A DNA stretch of 64,000 nt from contig NC_092567.1 of the NCBI RefSeq assembly GCF_037975245.1, positions 1,055,214 to 1,119,213 of the forward strand, written 5' to 3'. This stretch comes from Apostichopus japonicus. Its lineage: Eukaryota > Echinodermata > Holothuroidea > Aspidochirotida > Stichopodidae. The notes beneath the pieces were generated by a model. That model was not told where the DNA came from. It was given only the letters and a program-made list of their open reading frames with translations, and searched no databases. Below, in pieces: positions 1-10,635 of the stretch. Both the position numbers and the translations under genes were made by a program. Every line of letters starts with the position of its first letter. The first letter of the stretch is position 1.

Positions 1-1190
1 ATCTAATAGCCATTATGAAGTTTGTGCCATTCTGTCAACTGCTTGCTTGTAACATTTTGTTTTGTGTGTGCTGGATAATTACTTTCAGCAATCGCCAATC
101 TATATCATTGAAACACAAAGTATTAAATGTTCATCGCACTGATATATAGTTTGACCATTCCTAATATTTTATAAATAACCTGCTGAAAATTTGTCATATG
201 TTTTCCCCATTTTGAAATCATTCTAAGAAAATTGTTGCTACTATACATTAATGATTCACAACTGGAAAAAAGGCAATGTACCAGATCCATTGTACTATCG
301 TCGTGTTTCCATCATATCCCTTTTGTAAAGGCAGGATCGTATAGTTACTATATCCTTTACAGTGGAAAATTTAAAGTTCAGTGAGATCGGGAGATGGGAT
401 CAGCTGGGTATATAACCACTCAATTTACAGCTGTGTTGTCAATGAATTCCAGGGTATTACCACCTGGTGGTGACATACAAAGAATTTAAAGTGCTTTCTG
501 TTACAGTGGTGTTGCCAGACATTTGAATCTTGGTTGGTGATATGTCTATTTGTGAATTCCTTCTCGGGGGAGGGGTTCCCCAGGCCACCCATTGGCGACA
601 CCACTGATCTGTTCTCAGCTCACCTAATCCTTTCCAAAAAAATTAAAGAACATTTTAGATCCAGGCCCAATTCAAGCAGAAATTTGACAGATTAATATTG
701 AACTGAAAATATGTCACTGTTATGTAAAGTATCTTTATAATTTGAACGTTTGTTGCAAAGATAACATGTTTTGTTGAACATCCCTCAGAATATTGTAGTT
801 TTGATTTCTGTTTTTTTTTAATATATTAAAAATTATATAAGAATATATAAGTGGGTTAGTGGGAATAAAATTACTGTTCGGTGGATATTGAAAATTATAT
901 TTCTTGATGGAATACCATTTTTAATGTACTTTGTGTGTGACTGTCACAATGATTTTCTGGTCTTTATAGCCTAACATGATTGGATGTGAAGGTGAAGTCA
1001 CTCCATGAAGTAGCACCTTTCAGTAAATTCCCCTGCATTAACAGATCATTGAATGTTGTCTTGATGACCTTAACTGCATCTTTATTGAAGAATTCCAGCA
1101 CTTAGCCAACACGGAGGATCTATAGAAAAGCTTGTTCAATCCAGAATTTGCAATTTATAAAATTGACAGTATAGCTGTGATGTGTAATAA
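1..1190. other. AT-rich non-coding stretch
   Basis: No open frame of useful length, no repeat array and no recognisable element was seen here on either strand. Confidence 0.5.
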
Positions 1191-1194
1191 TTCA

Positions 1195-1475
1195 GTCTAA
1201 AGGACCGACTGTTCAGTCTGATATCAGTCTTATAGACTGAAAGTATTCAATCTTATTAAGACTGGTGCTGCAATAAATCAGTCTAAACTGCTGACTGTTC
1301 AGTCTAAAGTGGTTTGATTTTCAGTCTATTAGACTGAAGAGTATTTAGTCTAATTAAGACTGACCTTCAGTCTTTACATTTCAGACTGGAATTCAGTCTA
1401 AGTAGTCTGATCCCTTATCCCATCCATCATTAGACTGAAATTTCAGTCGATTAGACTGAAATTTCAGTCTCTCAT
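1195..1475. repeat. Cluster of CAGTCTAATAGACTG palindromes
   Basis: The words CAGTCT and AGACTG occur more than 15 times, often back to back as imperfect palindromes such as TTCAGTCTATTAGACTGAA. The cluster could fold into many alternative hairpins. No coding sequence or clear target-site duplication is visible. It may be a MITE terminus or a palindromic satellite. Confidence 0.75.
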
Positions 1476-2016
1476 TTTAAGAGAGTATATCCCAGGTAGA
1501 GAGAAAATGGTGTCTAGAATATTTTATTACAAACTGCCCGAATTAGCCCGAAATCGGTAATCTAGTAGTCATACATGTGTTAAATTGTGACTTAATATGT
1601 AAGGAAATTGTGTAAAAAGTACTTTTAAAATTGAGTGAATAAATGACGTTGAATATATGACTTAAAGAGGCCATGACACGAAAATCCAACTAATCGAGAG
1701 TAGCTTCCTTTGAATCTATGAGAAAATCTATGTTCCAAACTATCCTCATCACCTTGAAAACCTCAAGGACTAATTATTAATTAACGTTTTAATATTCGCA
1801 TCCGAAAATAGATATCTGAGAATGCGATTTCACAACAAGACAATGATGACGTCATGTTAGGAACAGTAGTGCCAAGCCCAGGCATGTACCGGATGCGCGA
1901 CGATCATACCGTTCCATATACACGCACATTTACACTACGAGAACAACCACTGTATTACGCTATATCGTTCGAAATTTCAAGTTTGTTTTACAACTGTTGT
2001 AAACTATCTGAGAGAA

Positions 2017-2228
2017 ATGCCGGTCCGATGTGTTGTTGGGGGCTGCATAAATATCATAACCCATGCAATTAGCCTTCATCCATGGCTGAAGGACGAAAAA
2101 ACACGGCGATTATGACCAAGTTAGTGCACAACACCAGCGCCGATTTCACTGGGCCTAGCCAGTATGCAGCTCCGTATGTAGTGAACACTTCACGGAAGCA
2201 TAATACGATCCCTCCTTTTTTTATGAAA
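2017..2228 (+). pseudogene. Broken THAP zinc-finger domain
   Basis: From the ATG at 2017 the reading is MPVRCVVGGCINIITHAISL, then HPWLKDEKTRRL. After a one-base loss at the expected Trp codon the frame changes to TKLVHNTSADFTGPSQYAA. After a second frame change it reads CSEHFTEA, a stop codon, and YDPSFFMK. These blocks supply the C2CH ligands of a THAP domain (CVVGGC, then CSEH), a mutated Trp site, and the usual spacing of about 70-80 residues. THAP domains are DNA-binding and common in P-element and Kolobok transposases. With two frameshifts and a stop this copy cannot encode a protein. Confidence 0.75.
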
Positions 2229-3555
2229 TAAAACAAATGGGCTTTAACGGTTCGACATAAAAGAGTCGTTCTTCTAAAACTACTCTGAAGACCAGATTGG
2301 GGAACAGAAAACCTCCAATGGGGCAAGTGGCGATCCATTGGAGGTAGCGCGGCCGAGCCCAGCAGTACTAGTATTAGCGTTACTACACTGAAGTCGCAAT
2401 GGACGAAGAGATTTTGCTGTTTCATCTAAATTAACACCCCTTCAATGCTCTATTGTTTACTAAAAAGCTATAAGGTTAGCTTCAGAAGTGATAGGTTACA
2501 TCTTCTTGTGAAAAAATCTCAGTGCCCCAATTTATTTCTGGAATATGCTGGATCAGTTAGTTATAGCAATAATTTCTTATTCCTATTCCAGGAAAACCAT
2601 TTTTATGTTGGGGAGGAAGTGGGGGTAATAGGGATGGGTCAAAATAGGTAGGTAAAATGATTTTATTCCAAAGGGTGTTTAAATCTCAAAGCGATTTATT
2701 TTAAAGTCACAGAGCCAAAAATTCACCCAACGTAGTTCAAGTCTTACATCATTGAACAAAGTTTATTCAATATCAGTTCTAGACAGTCATTCTGGACAAT
2801 CTGAACAAGCCTGTGACTAAACTAACATTAACAACAATCATTGTATTATATGACATAAAAGTAAAACTGTACTTTCCATAAACAGTCTCATTCTTAAATT
2901 ACACTAATGTAATTTGTGACATCAAAGGAGGTTTAAAGAAAAACAACTTACATGAAATTTTTTGCTTTAAGCCTACAAAGCAGTTGCATGTCCATCGCTA
3001 TCAATCGTTGTTGTGACAAATTAATTTGAATAATCCAGAAGCAAATACAATAAAGGGTAATTTAAACCAAGAAACACTGCACGACGCAACTCACATGCAA
3101 AAATGTTACCCACGCACGACTTCACGTACAACACTGACGGGCAACGTGAAACACAGCATCACACGCATTGAAACAATTCGAAGACCATTAACAGGGTGTA
3201 CGGCTGAGTTTCTGAAGAAAGATTGTAAACAAACCAACTGCTGCTGAAGAAATAAAGTCTAAACATTCGAGAGTTCTGCTGCCTCCATTGTTCTTTATTA
3301 TGACTTTTCTGTCAAATATCGTTGGTGATATGGATATTTTGGCTTCCAGATTAAAGGTACAAAGCAAACATGTCTGGAAGGTAAATGCTCCTAAAAAGGT
3401 CAATACCCGTTCCCTTATGCACATATTATATGGCATCAAGGTGACGCCAATACATGTGTCCAAATGCTTCAAAACATGCCTTTTCTTTCATTGTTGATGA
3501 TGGGTCTGGAAAATAACCTTTTCATCCTGAATTAAAAGTCTTGAATTTCAATATA

Positions 3556-3817
3556 TCAACACTGAGGGAACCCTGACGGATTGATAATCCAACACAATCG
3601 TAGAATAGAAAAGGTGTTTCTGGAGGAATTTCTCAACCAATGCTTCCTATACAATGAGTTTTCTCCTGGCAACTTGAATCTAGTGTAATGACCATTGGCT
3701 GGAAACTCACCTCTGATCCTTTGGACTGCACATGATGGTAGCACAACCCTGACGTGTCTTGCTAGGAATCCCCAGTACCATTGAACCTGTTGACCGTAGG
3801 CTTTGTATATGTACTGC
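3556..3817 (-). pseudogene. P2X7-ballast-like C-terminal exon fragment
   Basis: Preceded on the - strand by a consensus acceptor (T-run then CCCCAG), the exon reads QYIYKAYGQQVQWYWGFLAR, then VRVVLPSCAVQRIRGEFP and NGHYTRFK, with a stop after about 87 residues. This matches the end of the P2X7 ballast domain: YRxY, W..G.L, R.V.PSC.V..IR..FP and G.Y.GFK. The Cys-rich zinc-binding middle (the WCxCxxC and CCxE region) was not found between 3817 and 4191. The phases agree: the upstream fragment ends in phase 0 but this exon needs two preceding bases, so at least one exon is missing. Confidence 0.65.
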
Positions 3818-4190
3818 CTGGGGAAAAAAAATTATGAAAGTTCAAAATGTATTAATGTTGGCCCATAATGTCCACAATAACAAGCAGGCATACAATGTAC
3901 AGTTATGGTTACATTTGTTGTGATTTTACACCTTCCATGTATCATGAAACATTCTTTTGTTTCAGAAAATTGATTTGCAAAACTCCAGGCCAAAGTACTA
4001 GCCTAGTAATAATAATAATACTATTAAGTATATGTACATGTATGAATACATAGCAACATACTGTACATATGGGTTGTAAGTTACCGTAACACAACGCACA
4101 ATATGGTTTAGGGAGTTCCGCGAATTCCAACAACACATGCACAAAATGGACTGGATTTTGTTTTTAAATGCTCCGTTAATAAATTCTTAC

Positions 4191-4379
4191 CACGTTGTAT
4201 GTTCCTTGCAATGGTTTCGAACGGGTTTCTTCTTCGATATTTTGTGGAGCTTCAATTTCGGCTCGTTTAACAGGCTCGAACTGATACGGTTCTAACACCT
4301 CAGGTCCACTCTCAACGTTCGGTTCAATATTGGCATGATCATCGCCTTCACTCTCTGCTTCGAATATGAGAAAGGGCAC
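4191..4379 (-). pseudogene. P2X7-ballast-like N-terminal exon fragment
   Basis: On the - strand the reading is acidic (FEAESEGDDHANIEPNVESG) and then LEPYQFEPVKRAEIEAPQ, ending GTYNV directly before a GTAAGA donor. The PYxFEP motif after an acidic stretch is typical of the start of the intracellular ballast domain shared by P2X7 receptors and many invertebrate P2X7-like proteins. Open sequence in the same sense (beginning MADPEAIAATEVQIYSG, about 4465-4400) is separated from it by a stop codon. It lies inside the TTAA element, opposite in strand to the THAP relic. Assignment rests on a short motif plus its neighbour at 3556-3817. Confidence 0.5.
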
Positions 4380-4802
4380 TCTAATTATAGCCCAATTTCA
4401 CTGCCTGGTGAAGAACCACTATAAATTTGAACTTCGGTTGCCGCAATTGCTTCTGGATCCGCCATTTCACAGGAAATTTTGATTTGATATCGCACTTGTG
4501 ATCGGTGTTTTGTTTAGTAACTACTAGTGGTATGTGTACTTGTCTAACGTGTAAGTGAATGGTATGTTCGGAGGATCGTAAACAGCGACAACAAACGTGT
4601 TCATAACATGACGTCCTGCGAATCGGAAAATTTTGAAGTAAACAAAGTTTCAAACGCCGAAGAGGGTAAATTCATTTTCAATTTTCGACTTGAAAAATCA
4701 AGTTATAAACTGGCAGATTGGTTGATACATGTTCTAGAGAACATTCTGTGATGGATCCCAAAAATATAGGACTTTGAAATTTTCGTGTCATGGCCACTTT
4801 AA

Positions 4803-6110
4803 ATGATTATTAAAATACAACGATACTGGTAGTCACGGTAGTCGGTCAAGAAAACTCGTCGGTCGAAATTGATATACCCCCGGAAAACAAATGTTGTTTT
4901 TACACCTTTAAAGAAAAATTTGTGTTGTTGTTTAGAGCGGTAATATACATTACTCTATATTTGAGATCACTTCAATATTGCATCGGTGAACTCGGAATCC
5001 AGAAACGAATGCGAAAAATAACACTTTTGGCATGAGAGTATATGTATTTTTTGCATCTTGTATCATTCGCACCTCTCTACAGTAACAATTACTAATCCGA
5101 GACTGTATAATCACTTCCCTAACCAACAATCGACTGCAGCCGTCCATTTCTATCGATATTCGGAAAATGTTCATCCCGAAATCTCCAATTGACACTATAA
5201 TTGATAAACTGCCCTGGTAATAGTTGTTTAAATCTGGCATGAGATGGCTACGTGGCATCCGACAAAGTTCCATTCAACTTGAGCAATCACTGATATCAGA
5301 CGTTAATGTAACAATTTAAAACGTAGATGTCTTCTTATTGGGGACATGTTTAGTAAAAGAAAATTTGTATGTCTTCCTAACCAGCATTTGTATTCATGTG
5401 TGGAAAGGGATTCAAGTGTCGCCGCATTGGTAACGTTGGTCATTTGAAAAACGATCGACTGTGATTCTAACCTGACAGGATTATAAAACTGTTGTCATCA
5501 TATCAACGTATCATAATGCTTTCATTTGTTTATCTTCAATGTAGTTTATAGAACTGCTATTTTTTTGATAAGGCTCACTACGTAAAGTTGATTTGGTATT
5601 TTGTAGACGATTGTAATGAAAAGAAATAGTTCAATCAATAAGACCACAATTCAGCATGTTTTGTTATGTTTGATGTTGGTTTCTTGCTGGAGTACAGATT
5701 TTTGCATTACTTTGTGAATTATGCACGCGCCCCACGTGTCACCAGGGTCTCCACTGGGTGGAGGACTTTATATCAGAATAATGGTGGTGCGATTTCGAAA
5801 GCTAAACTTTTGGAGTTTTTCATTTTGAAAGTACCATCGAACTTAGATTCATGAGTGTATAAATGGCTTCTTTATTATAAATGAATACAACGATGTCATC
5901 ACTAAAGCGGCTGTTGTCACTAGATTGCATGCACAAACTAATATGCAGAGACTCCCAAACAACTTCATTACAAATTGAAACTAAATATGTCCTATAAATA
6001 TTCCTTTCAAACTTTGACGCCAACTTAATATAAAGAGAATGAGTAATGCAAAAACTTTGCAATATTTCGTTCAGGGAATTTGCTGCAAAATGAAATATGG
6101 TACGGTACCA
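4803..6110. other. Non-coding stretch
   Basis: No domain, splice-supported exon or repeat array was recognised. Short open frames at 4950-5273 (-) and 5666-5854 (+) have no recognisable content. Confidence 0.4.
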
Positions 6111-6111
6111 A

Positions 6112-6124
6112 CTATATATATATT

Positions 6125-6171
<47 letters not shown>

Positions 6172-6172
6172 T
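6112..6172. repeat. (TA)n microsatellite
   Basis: About 55 bases of alternating TA directly next to the presumed 3' end of the Penelope-like element. A second short TA run lies at 6950-6961 inside the element. Confidence 0.9.
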
Positions 6173-6312
6173 ATAGAGCAAAACTAGCTCTTCTTCAGTG
6201 CATGATCACCGAAGTGACAAGGAGTAGCAGGAATTGAAACTATTTTATACAGAAGATTGTCGGCATGGTTGTAAAGTCGAAGCGACTTACCGATTTCTGC
6301 TGAATTGAGCAG

Positions 6313-6881
6313 TCGTCGTCGTCCTATGAGTCATGACTGACCCTTTGTGACCCTATTGATGATGACGTTCCAACCACTTCTATCCTGGGCATATCGGTGA
6401 GCTGCGCAGATGTTCATGCCGGTGATCTCTTTTATCCCGTCAGCCCATCGAACTTTTGGCCTACCACGTTTTCGTTGACCCTCAACATGACCTTGGGTAA
6501 TGTTCCTCTCCAAGTTGTCACCTTCTCTCCTAGAAATGTGTCCAAAATACTGCAGCTTGTTCTTATCTATCTTCTGACATAAGGTAACCTTAGCTCCAAT
6601 TTGGTTCTTGACAAAATCATTTGACTTACGTTCCTTCCATGATATCCTCAGCATCCTCCTCCAACACCACATTTCAAAAGCATGGATTTTCTTTCTGTCT
6701 ACTGCTCCAAGACCCCACGTCTCAGACCCGTATGTAGCGATTGGAAAGACCAAAGCATTCATTATATGGATCTTGGTGTTCCTTGAGATCCCTCTGTCTT
6801 TCCAGATATCAGTGAGGTTTACAGCAGATGATCTAGCCATGGCGAGATCATCTGCATGACCTTGGGTAATGATCTTCTGAA
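6313..6881 (-). mobile_element. 5'-truncated non-LTR retrotransposon with 12-bp TSD
   Basis: The insert is flanked by the perfect 12-base duplication TGAATTGAGCAG at 6301-6312 and 6882-6893. On the - strand it carries the end of a reverse-transcriptase ORF (6331-6840). Its 3' end is a short GACGACGACGA simple repeat, as in RTE-like elements. It is 569 bp, a strong 5' truncation. It sits in the 3' flank of the Penelope-like copy and so inserted later. Confidence 0.88.
6331..6840 (-). pseudogene. Non-LTR retrotransposon reverse transcriptase, C-terminal fragment
   Basis: Blocks diagnostic of the C-terminus of endonuclease-reverse transcriptase polyproteins are present: PIATYGSETWGLGAVDRKKI, FEMWCWRRMLRISWKER, LQYFGHISRR and KRGRPKVRWADGIKEITG. 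The ATG at 6840 is an internal Met after truncation, not a true start. Only about 170 residues remain, and the catalytic FADD-type region is absent. Confidence 0.9.
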
Positions 6882-6968
6882 TGAATTGAGCAGAAGTTTT
6901 AGAAATTCGGATTAATTTAATCCGCGTCGGATTATTTAAAAAAAAAAATATATATATATATTTTTTTT

Positions 6969-7691
6969 TTAATTTTTAATTGCAAAGGAATTGTTTTGGT
7001 TTATCTGGGACGGCAAATCGTTTCTGATGTTTAAACCGAATGGTGCCGTGGTCTTTAGGTTTAGTTCCCAGAAATTTTCTTTTCCTTTCCTAGATTTATC
7101 TGTCCAAGAATCGTTCTGGTCAATGGCAATAACACGCAAATCCTCAATTGAATGATTTTGGAGATTGAAGTGATTTGCAACAGGTTGGTTGATCTTTTTG
7201 GTTTTGATCGCCGATCTATGTTGTGTCATTCTCATTCTAAGAGTGTTTTTTGACTCTCCAATGTATTGTAAGTTACAAATATTGCAGTAGATGAGGTAAA
7301 TGACAGTTTTGGATAGGCAGTTAATTTTGTGCAGAATTTGGAACGTGCGTTTGGTTTGGTTGCTCTGAAATGCCCCGGTCGAATCGACAAGTAAGCACGT
7401 TTTGCAATTTTGTGTACAAGGCGATGATCCTGTAGTTTCCGTTTTGCTTTCCCCTAATGGGGTGTCATCCCGAAAGGATGCCCGAACTAAAATATCCCGT
7501 AGGTTGCTGGGTCTTTTAAAAGCGATGACAGGTAATTCTGGGAAAACTGATTTCAGACGTTCGGTGCCTTGAAGTAGGTGAAAATTCTTCTGAATGATAT
7601 TAGCCAGTGGTGGGAGACCATAGCAACTTCCTGGTTGGATACCAACTCCGGCGAATTCCGTGACGATGTTCGTGTGGCATACATTTAACAT
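6969..7691 (-). pseudogene. Penelope-like element GIY-YIG endonuclease, C-terminal part
   Basis: This is the end of a Penelope-like ORF. In order it contains a linker typical of these elements (PELPVIAFKRPSNLRDILVR), a Cys-rich knuckle (CTQNCKTCLL), and the GIY-YIG core YLIYCNICNLQYIGES followed by LRMRMTQHRSAI (catalytic Arg region) and NHF. The stop codon is at 6969. The family couples a reverse transcriptase related to telomerase with this nuclease. About 240 residues remain of an ORF usually well over 600. The first residues (about 7640-7691) look unrelated and may be flanking sequence read through. Confidence 0.88.
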
Positions 7692-7699
7692 TGCTACCA

Positions 7700-8930
7700 G
7701 CGTGATGATTCAACCGGCGGCAGACGAAGCTAGCATATCGCCTGACCAAAAGGAAATCGGCATCTTCGGCCAGGAGCCCAAATACACTGACACAACAGCT
7801 ACCTAGGCTTCTGAACAGTCGTTTGATTTCCATGATATGTATATGTTATTAATTAACATCTGGTCCATGTATAAACTACAAAATACTTGAAACATCAACG
7901 AAAACTTGCGATTCGTAATGCATTACTGCACTGTTCATAACATGCATTGAAACATACACTATTAATGTCTTCAATTTTATCTTCCGTAGTTATTTGTTAG
8001 GAATCAAAGCACTAGAATATCCCTGTTTTATTGGCCAAACGAAACTGTTTTACTGTCTGGTCTGAACCATTGCCTGTTTTGTAATATATGCCTTTAACGT
8101 GTTTACCTTGCCTTTAAATTTGAATGCAACGTGATAACTTCTTCACCTTTTCTCCGGTGTTTCAAACTAGCGCCTTCCCAATGTACGCAAATATGCCTTT
8201 TAACCTATACGTGCTGGTAATTTGTACTCTTTTATCCCACGAAAACTCAATTATGCTCTCGAATTTTCTACTATTGATACTGATATTTAGACTTCATATT
8301 ATCGATGATTTATGTTAAAATTTCAAATATTCTTCTCAAATTTTCGATTTAACTTCGATATTTTCCAAGACTTTTTCATTATTTGGTCGAAAAATGTCGA
8401 CCATTTACTCAAAATTATTAAATTACAAAGTCTTTAATTTATGCTCGCATTTTTGTTTCATGTCAGAATTTTATGACAAAGTAGCCGTTATTTAGATAAT
8501 GTATCCCAAAACTCGTTGCCTGAACGTTTCGACTGGTTAATTTGAAAAAAAAATGGTGGCTCCTCATCTCCACATCATTACGACCATATTTCGTCGAATT
8601 TACGATTTTTTTATGTTGAAATTTCGACTTGTTCCTCAAATTTTAGACTTTTTTTATTAAAATTGCAAATTGTTATAATAATTATTTACAAATTTCCTGA
8701 AATATCAACATTTTTGTGAGTGTGCTCCACGAAATGTTTTCTAAAAAAAAAATTGAATTTAGAAAAGTCAACTCGAAATTTTACTTGAACTGTTAATCTT
8801 GACATTTTGTGGGTTATTAATGAAATGGTTCATTTATTAAGACTCTATACCCACATAAAGTTTTTAGTTCCAACGTTCATCAACATTTATCGAAACTTCA
8901 ACGGCACACGAATTATAAGAAAGGAATAAT
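7700..8930. other. AT-rich stretch, no gene seen
   Basis: The part 8330-8760 is rich in AAATTTCGA-like words. No protein or array was recognised. Confidence 0.4.
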
Positions 8931-9743
8931 TTATCACTTGATTACCTGACATTTTCTTCCCAATGATGCAAAAACCTTTCTCCTCCCGCCACTTTGATAA
9001 TTGGGGGAACGGTTAGGTGGGGGGGGGGGGGGGGGCAAGGGAGTGGGTATCAGCTTCACCTCTGGCCTAGATATGCCTCCTACTTGTTTCAATATATGCC
9101 TCTGATAAACTAGTAGAGCATACACACAGATCGACGGTCATTACATCAGAAGCAACATAACAGATATCATTTGGAATTCATTACAGAACGTTATGAGATC
9201 GCTTTGCAAATTGAACTGATTGAATTGATGCCGATACAAACTATAACGTAAACGTCGTTGGATACTCTAAATACCTTTAACGTGTACGTTTTATAGTTCT
9301 TTAATTTCTTTCACGGGCTTTCCAATACAATTTAAGGCGTTAATTATCTCGATATTTCGATATTTTGGCTCAAAGTTTTCTTCTTTTTCAATATTCGTAT
9401 AATAATTCGAAATTTCGAACGTCTATGAGAGTTATACTTGATGACTCTATTGCGTTATCAGTATCGATAACGCTTGAGCTACGAGTGTGGTTACTGGGAA
9501 AATTGAGACTTTTTAAATTGTGTCAGGCAAAAGTGCTAACTCCCCCAGTGGTAGAAATGTAGTGACGCCCTCTATTCCTCCTCTTCATACCCTCTGTAGA
9601 TGCGTGTTATTCGTCACTGTACGACTATGGCAAGCCATGTGGGACAAACATTGCATAATATATCCGCGTATTAATTGGAATTTATACGCGAATGAATTGG
9701 AATATATAGGCGTATATATTATTAGCCAATCATATTATCTGCA

Positions 9744-9974
9744 GTGGTCAGGTCAGCTGAAAAGATAATTGGCGTTGATCTCCCTTCCCTGGAGTCGCTC
9801 TACATAGACAGGTCTCTTCGTAGAACGCAGCTCAATTTGAACGATCCTGATCACCCTGCCAATGCATATTTCAATTTCTTACCATCGCACCGCAGACTCC
9901 GTACCTTTAGAGGGAACAGGCGTTTTACAGCCAGTTTCTTTCCATCTGCCGTCAAACTTTATAATAACCTGTAA
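9744..9974 (+). pseudogene. Non-LTR retrotransposon RT, extreme C-terminus
   Basis: The fragment reads AEKIIGVDLPSLESLYIDRS, then RRTQLNLNDPDHPANAYFNF, LPSHRRLRTFRGNRRF and FFPSAVKLYNNL, ending in a stop. This is the characteristic tail of a class of animal non-LTR reverse transcriptases (A.KIIG..LPSLE.LY..R, H....F..LPS.RR.R and FFP.A..L.N). The 3' UTR with AATAAAG and a TCTG/TCTA tail follows. It is heavily 5'-truncated, and the ATG is not a true start. Confidence 0.85.
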
Positions 9975-10082
9975 TTTATTATTTGCACTTATTATTCTAT
10001 TTTTCTATTTCTATTCTAAGGAGCTTGAGGAATGTTTTAATTTTCGATGTGTAATTTTATTGCTCATTGATTGAATAAAGAA

Positions 10083-10143
<61 letters not shown>

Positions 10144-10179
10144 ATGGCTTAAATATCTATCTATCTATCTATCTATCTT

Positions 10180-10218
<39 letters not shown>
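10083..10218 (+). repeat. (TCTG)n/(TCTA)n tail of the non-LTR fragment
   Basis: A tetranucleotide array directly follows the AATAAAGAA of the retrotransposon 3' end: about 12 TCTG units, then TCTA units with one interruption. Tetranucleotide tails are typical of several non-LTR families. Confidence 0.95.
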
Positions 10219-10219
<1 letters not shown>

Positions 10220-10635
10220 AACCAATATATGCACGGATTAATTAGAATATACACGAAAAAAGAAACATTTTCGCTCTTGCTGTGTACATATACCAACGAT
10301 AAATGTCTTGGCGGGCTGGCGAGATCGCTCCAAACAGCGAAACTTTACACATATAGGCTACAACACATGTATATTCGAATTAATACGCGTATATATTCGA
10401 ATTAATACGCGGATATATTATGCAGTGTTTGTCCCACATGGCTTGCCATACACGAGAGACATGTACGCTGCGCAGGGTCCATGCTCAGCCAGTTGGGACA
10501 ATTTCCTAACGCTAATACCTCTCCAAACTGTATTCCAATATTATGCTCTCAAAGCACTGGTATATTGTCAGTACAAACAGTCCCTAACCTTGATCTGATA
10601 GAAACATATGATATTCATACTGCCCAATCTGACAA

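Larger units (their letters stand above)
1666..4798. mobile_element. TTAA-flanked Kolobok-like DNA transposon relic (3.1 kb)
   Basis: The ends are inverted repeats: AGAGGCCATGACACGAAAAT on the left and the complement of AGTGGCCATGACACGAAAAT on the right, with one mismatch in 20. Both are flanked by TTAA (1662-1665 and 4799-4802). TTAA target duplications together with a THAP-type DNA-binding domain are the hallmarks of the Kolobok superfamily; piggyBac also uses TTAA but normally lacks a THAP domain. A broken THAP domain lies at 2017-2228 on the + strand. On the - strand are two exon-like fragments of a P2X7-ballast-type domain. No intact transposase was found, so the element is dead or non-autonomous. 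Confidence 0.75.
6173..7691 (-). mobile_element. 5'-truncated Penelope-like retroelement, interrupted
   Basis: The coding part (6969-7691) is the C-terminus of a Penelope-like element with its GIY-YIG endonuclease. The presumed 3' flank continues to about 6173, where the - strand reads CACTGAAGAAGAGCTAG, then TTTTGCTCTATAG, resembling the hairpin of Penelope-type termini. A non-LTR fragment (6313-6881) is inserted in this flank. The reverse-transcriptase part, which should lie to the right, is missing, so the copy is 5'-truncated. Confidence 0.7.
9628..10448. mobile_element. TA-flanked MITE with about 90-bp inverted termini, interrupted
   Basis: The left end TGGCAAGCCATGTGGGACAA and the right end are inverted repeats for roughly 90 bases, including ATAATATATCCGCGTATTAA on both sides. 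Each end is flanked by TA (9626-9627 and 10449-10450), as for Tc1/mariner-type insertions. There is no transposase. The centre holds an inserted non-LTR fragment (about 9740-10218). Internal repeats of CGCGTATTAATT-like words continue inside each arm. Confidence 0.8.

Noticed and set aside
2069-2425. 118-codon - strand frame
   Set aside because: It is antisense to the THAP relic; the + strand reading explains the sequence.
7600-7833. 77-codon - strand frame overlapping the Penelope fragment
   Set aside because: Out of frame with the GIY-YIG ORF and without recognisable motifs.
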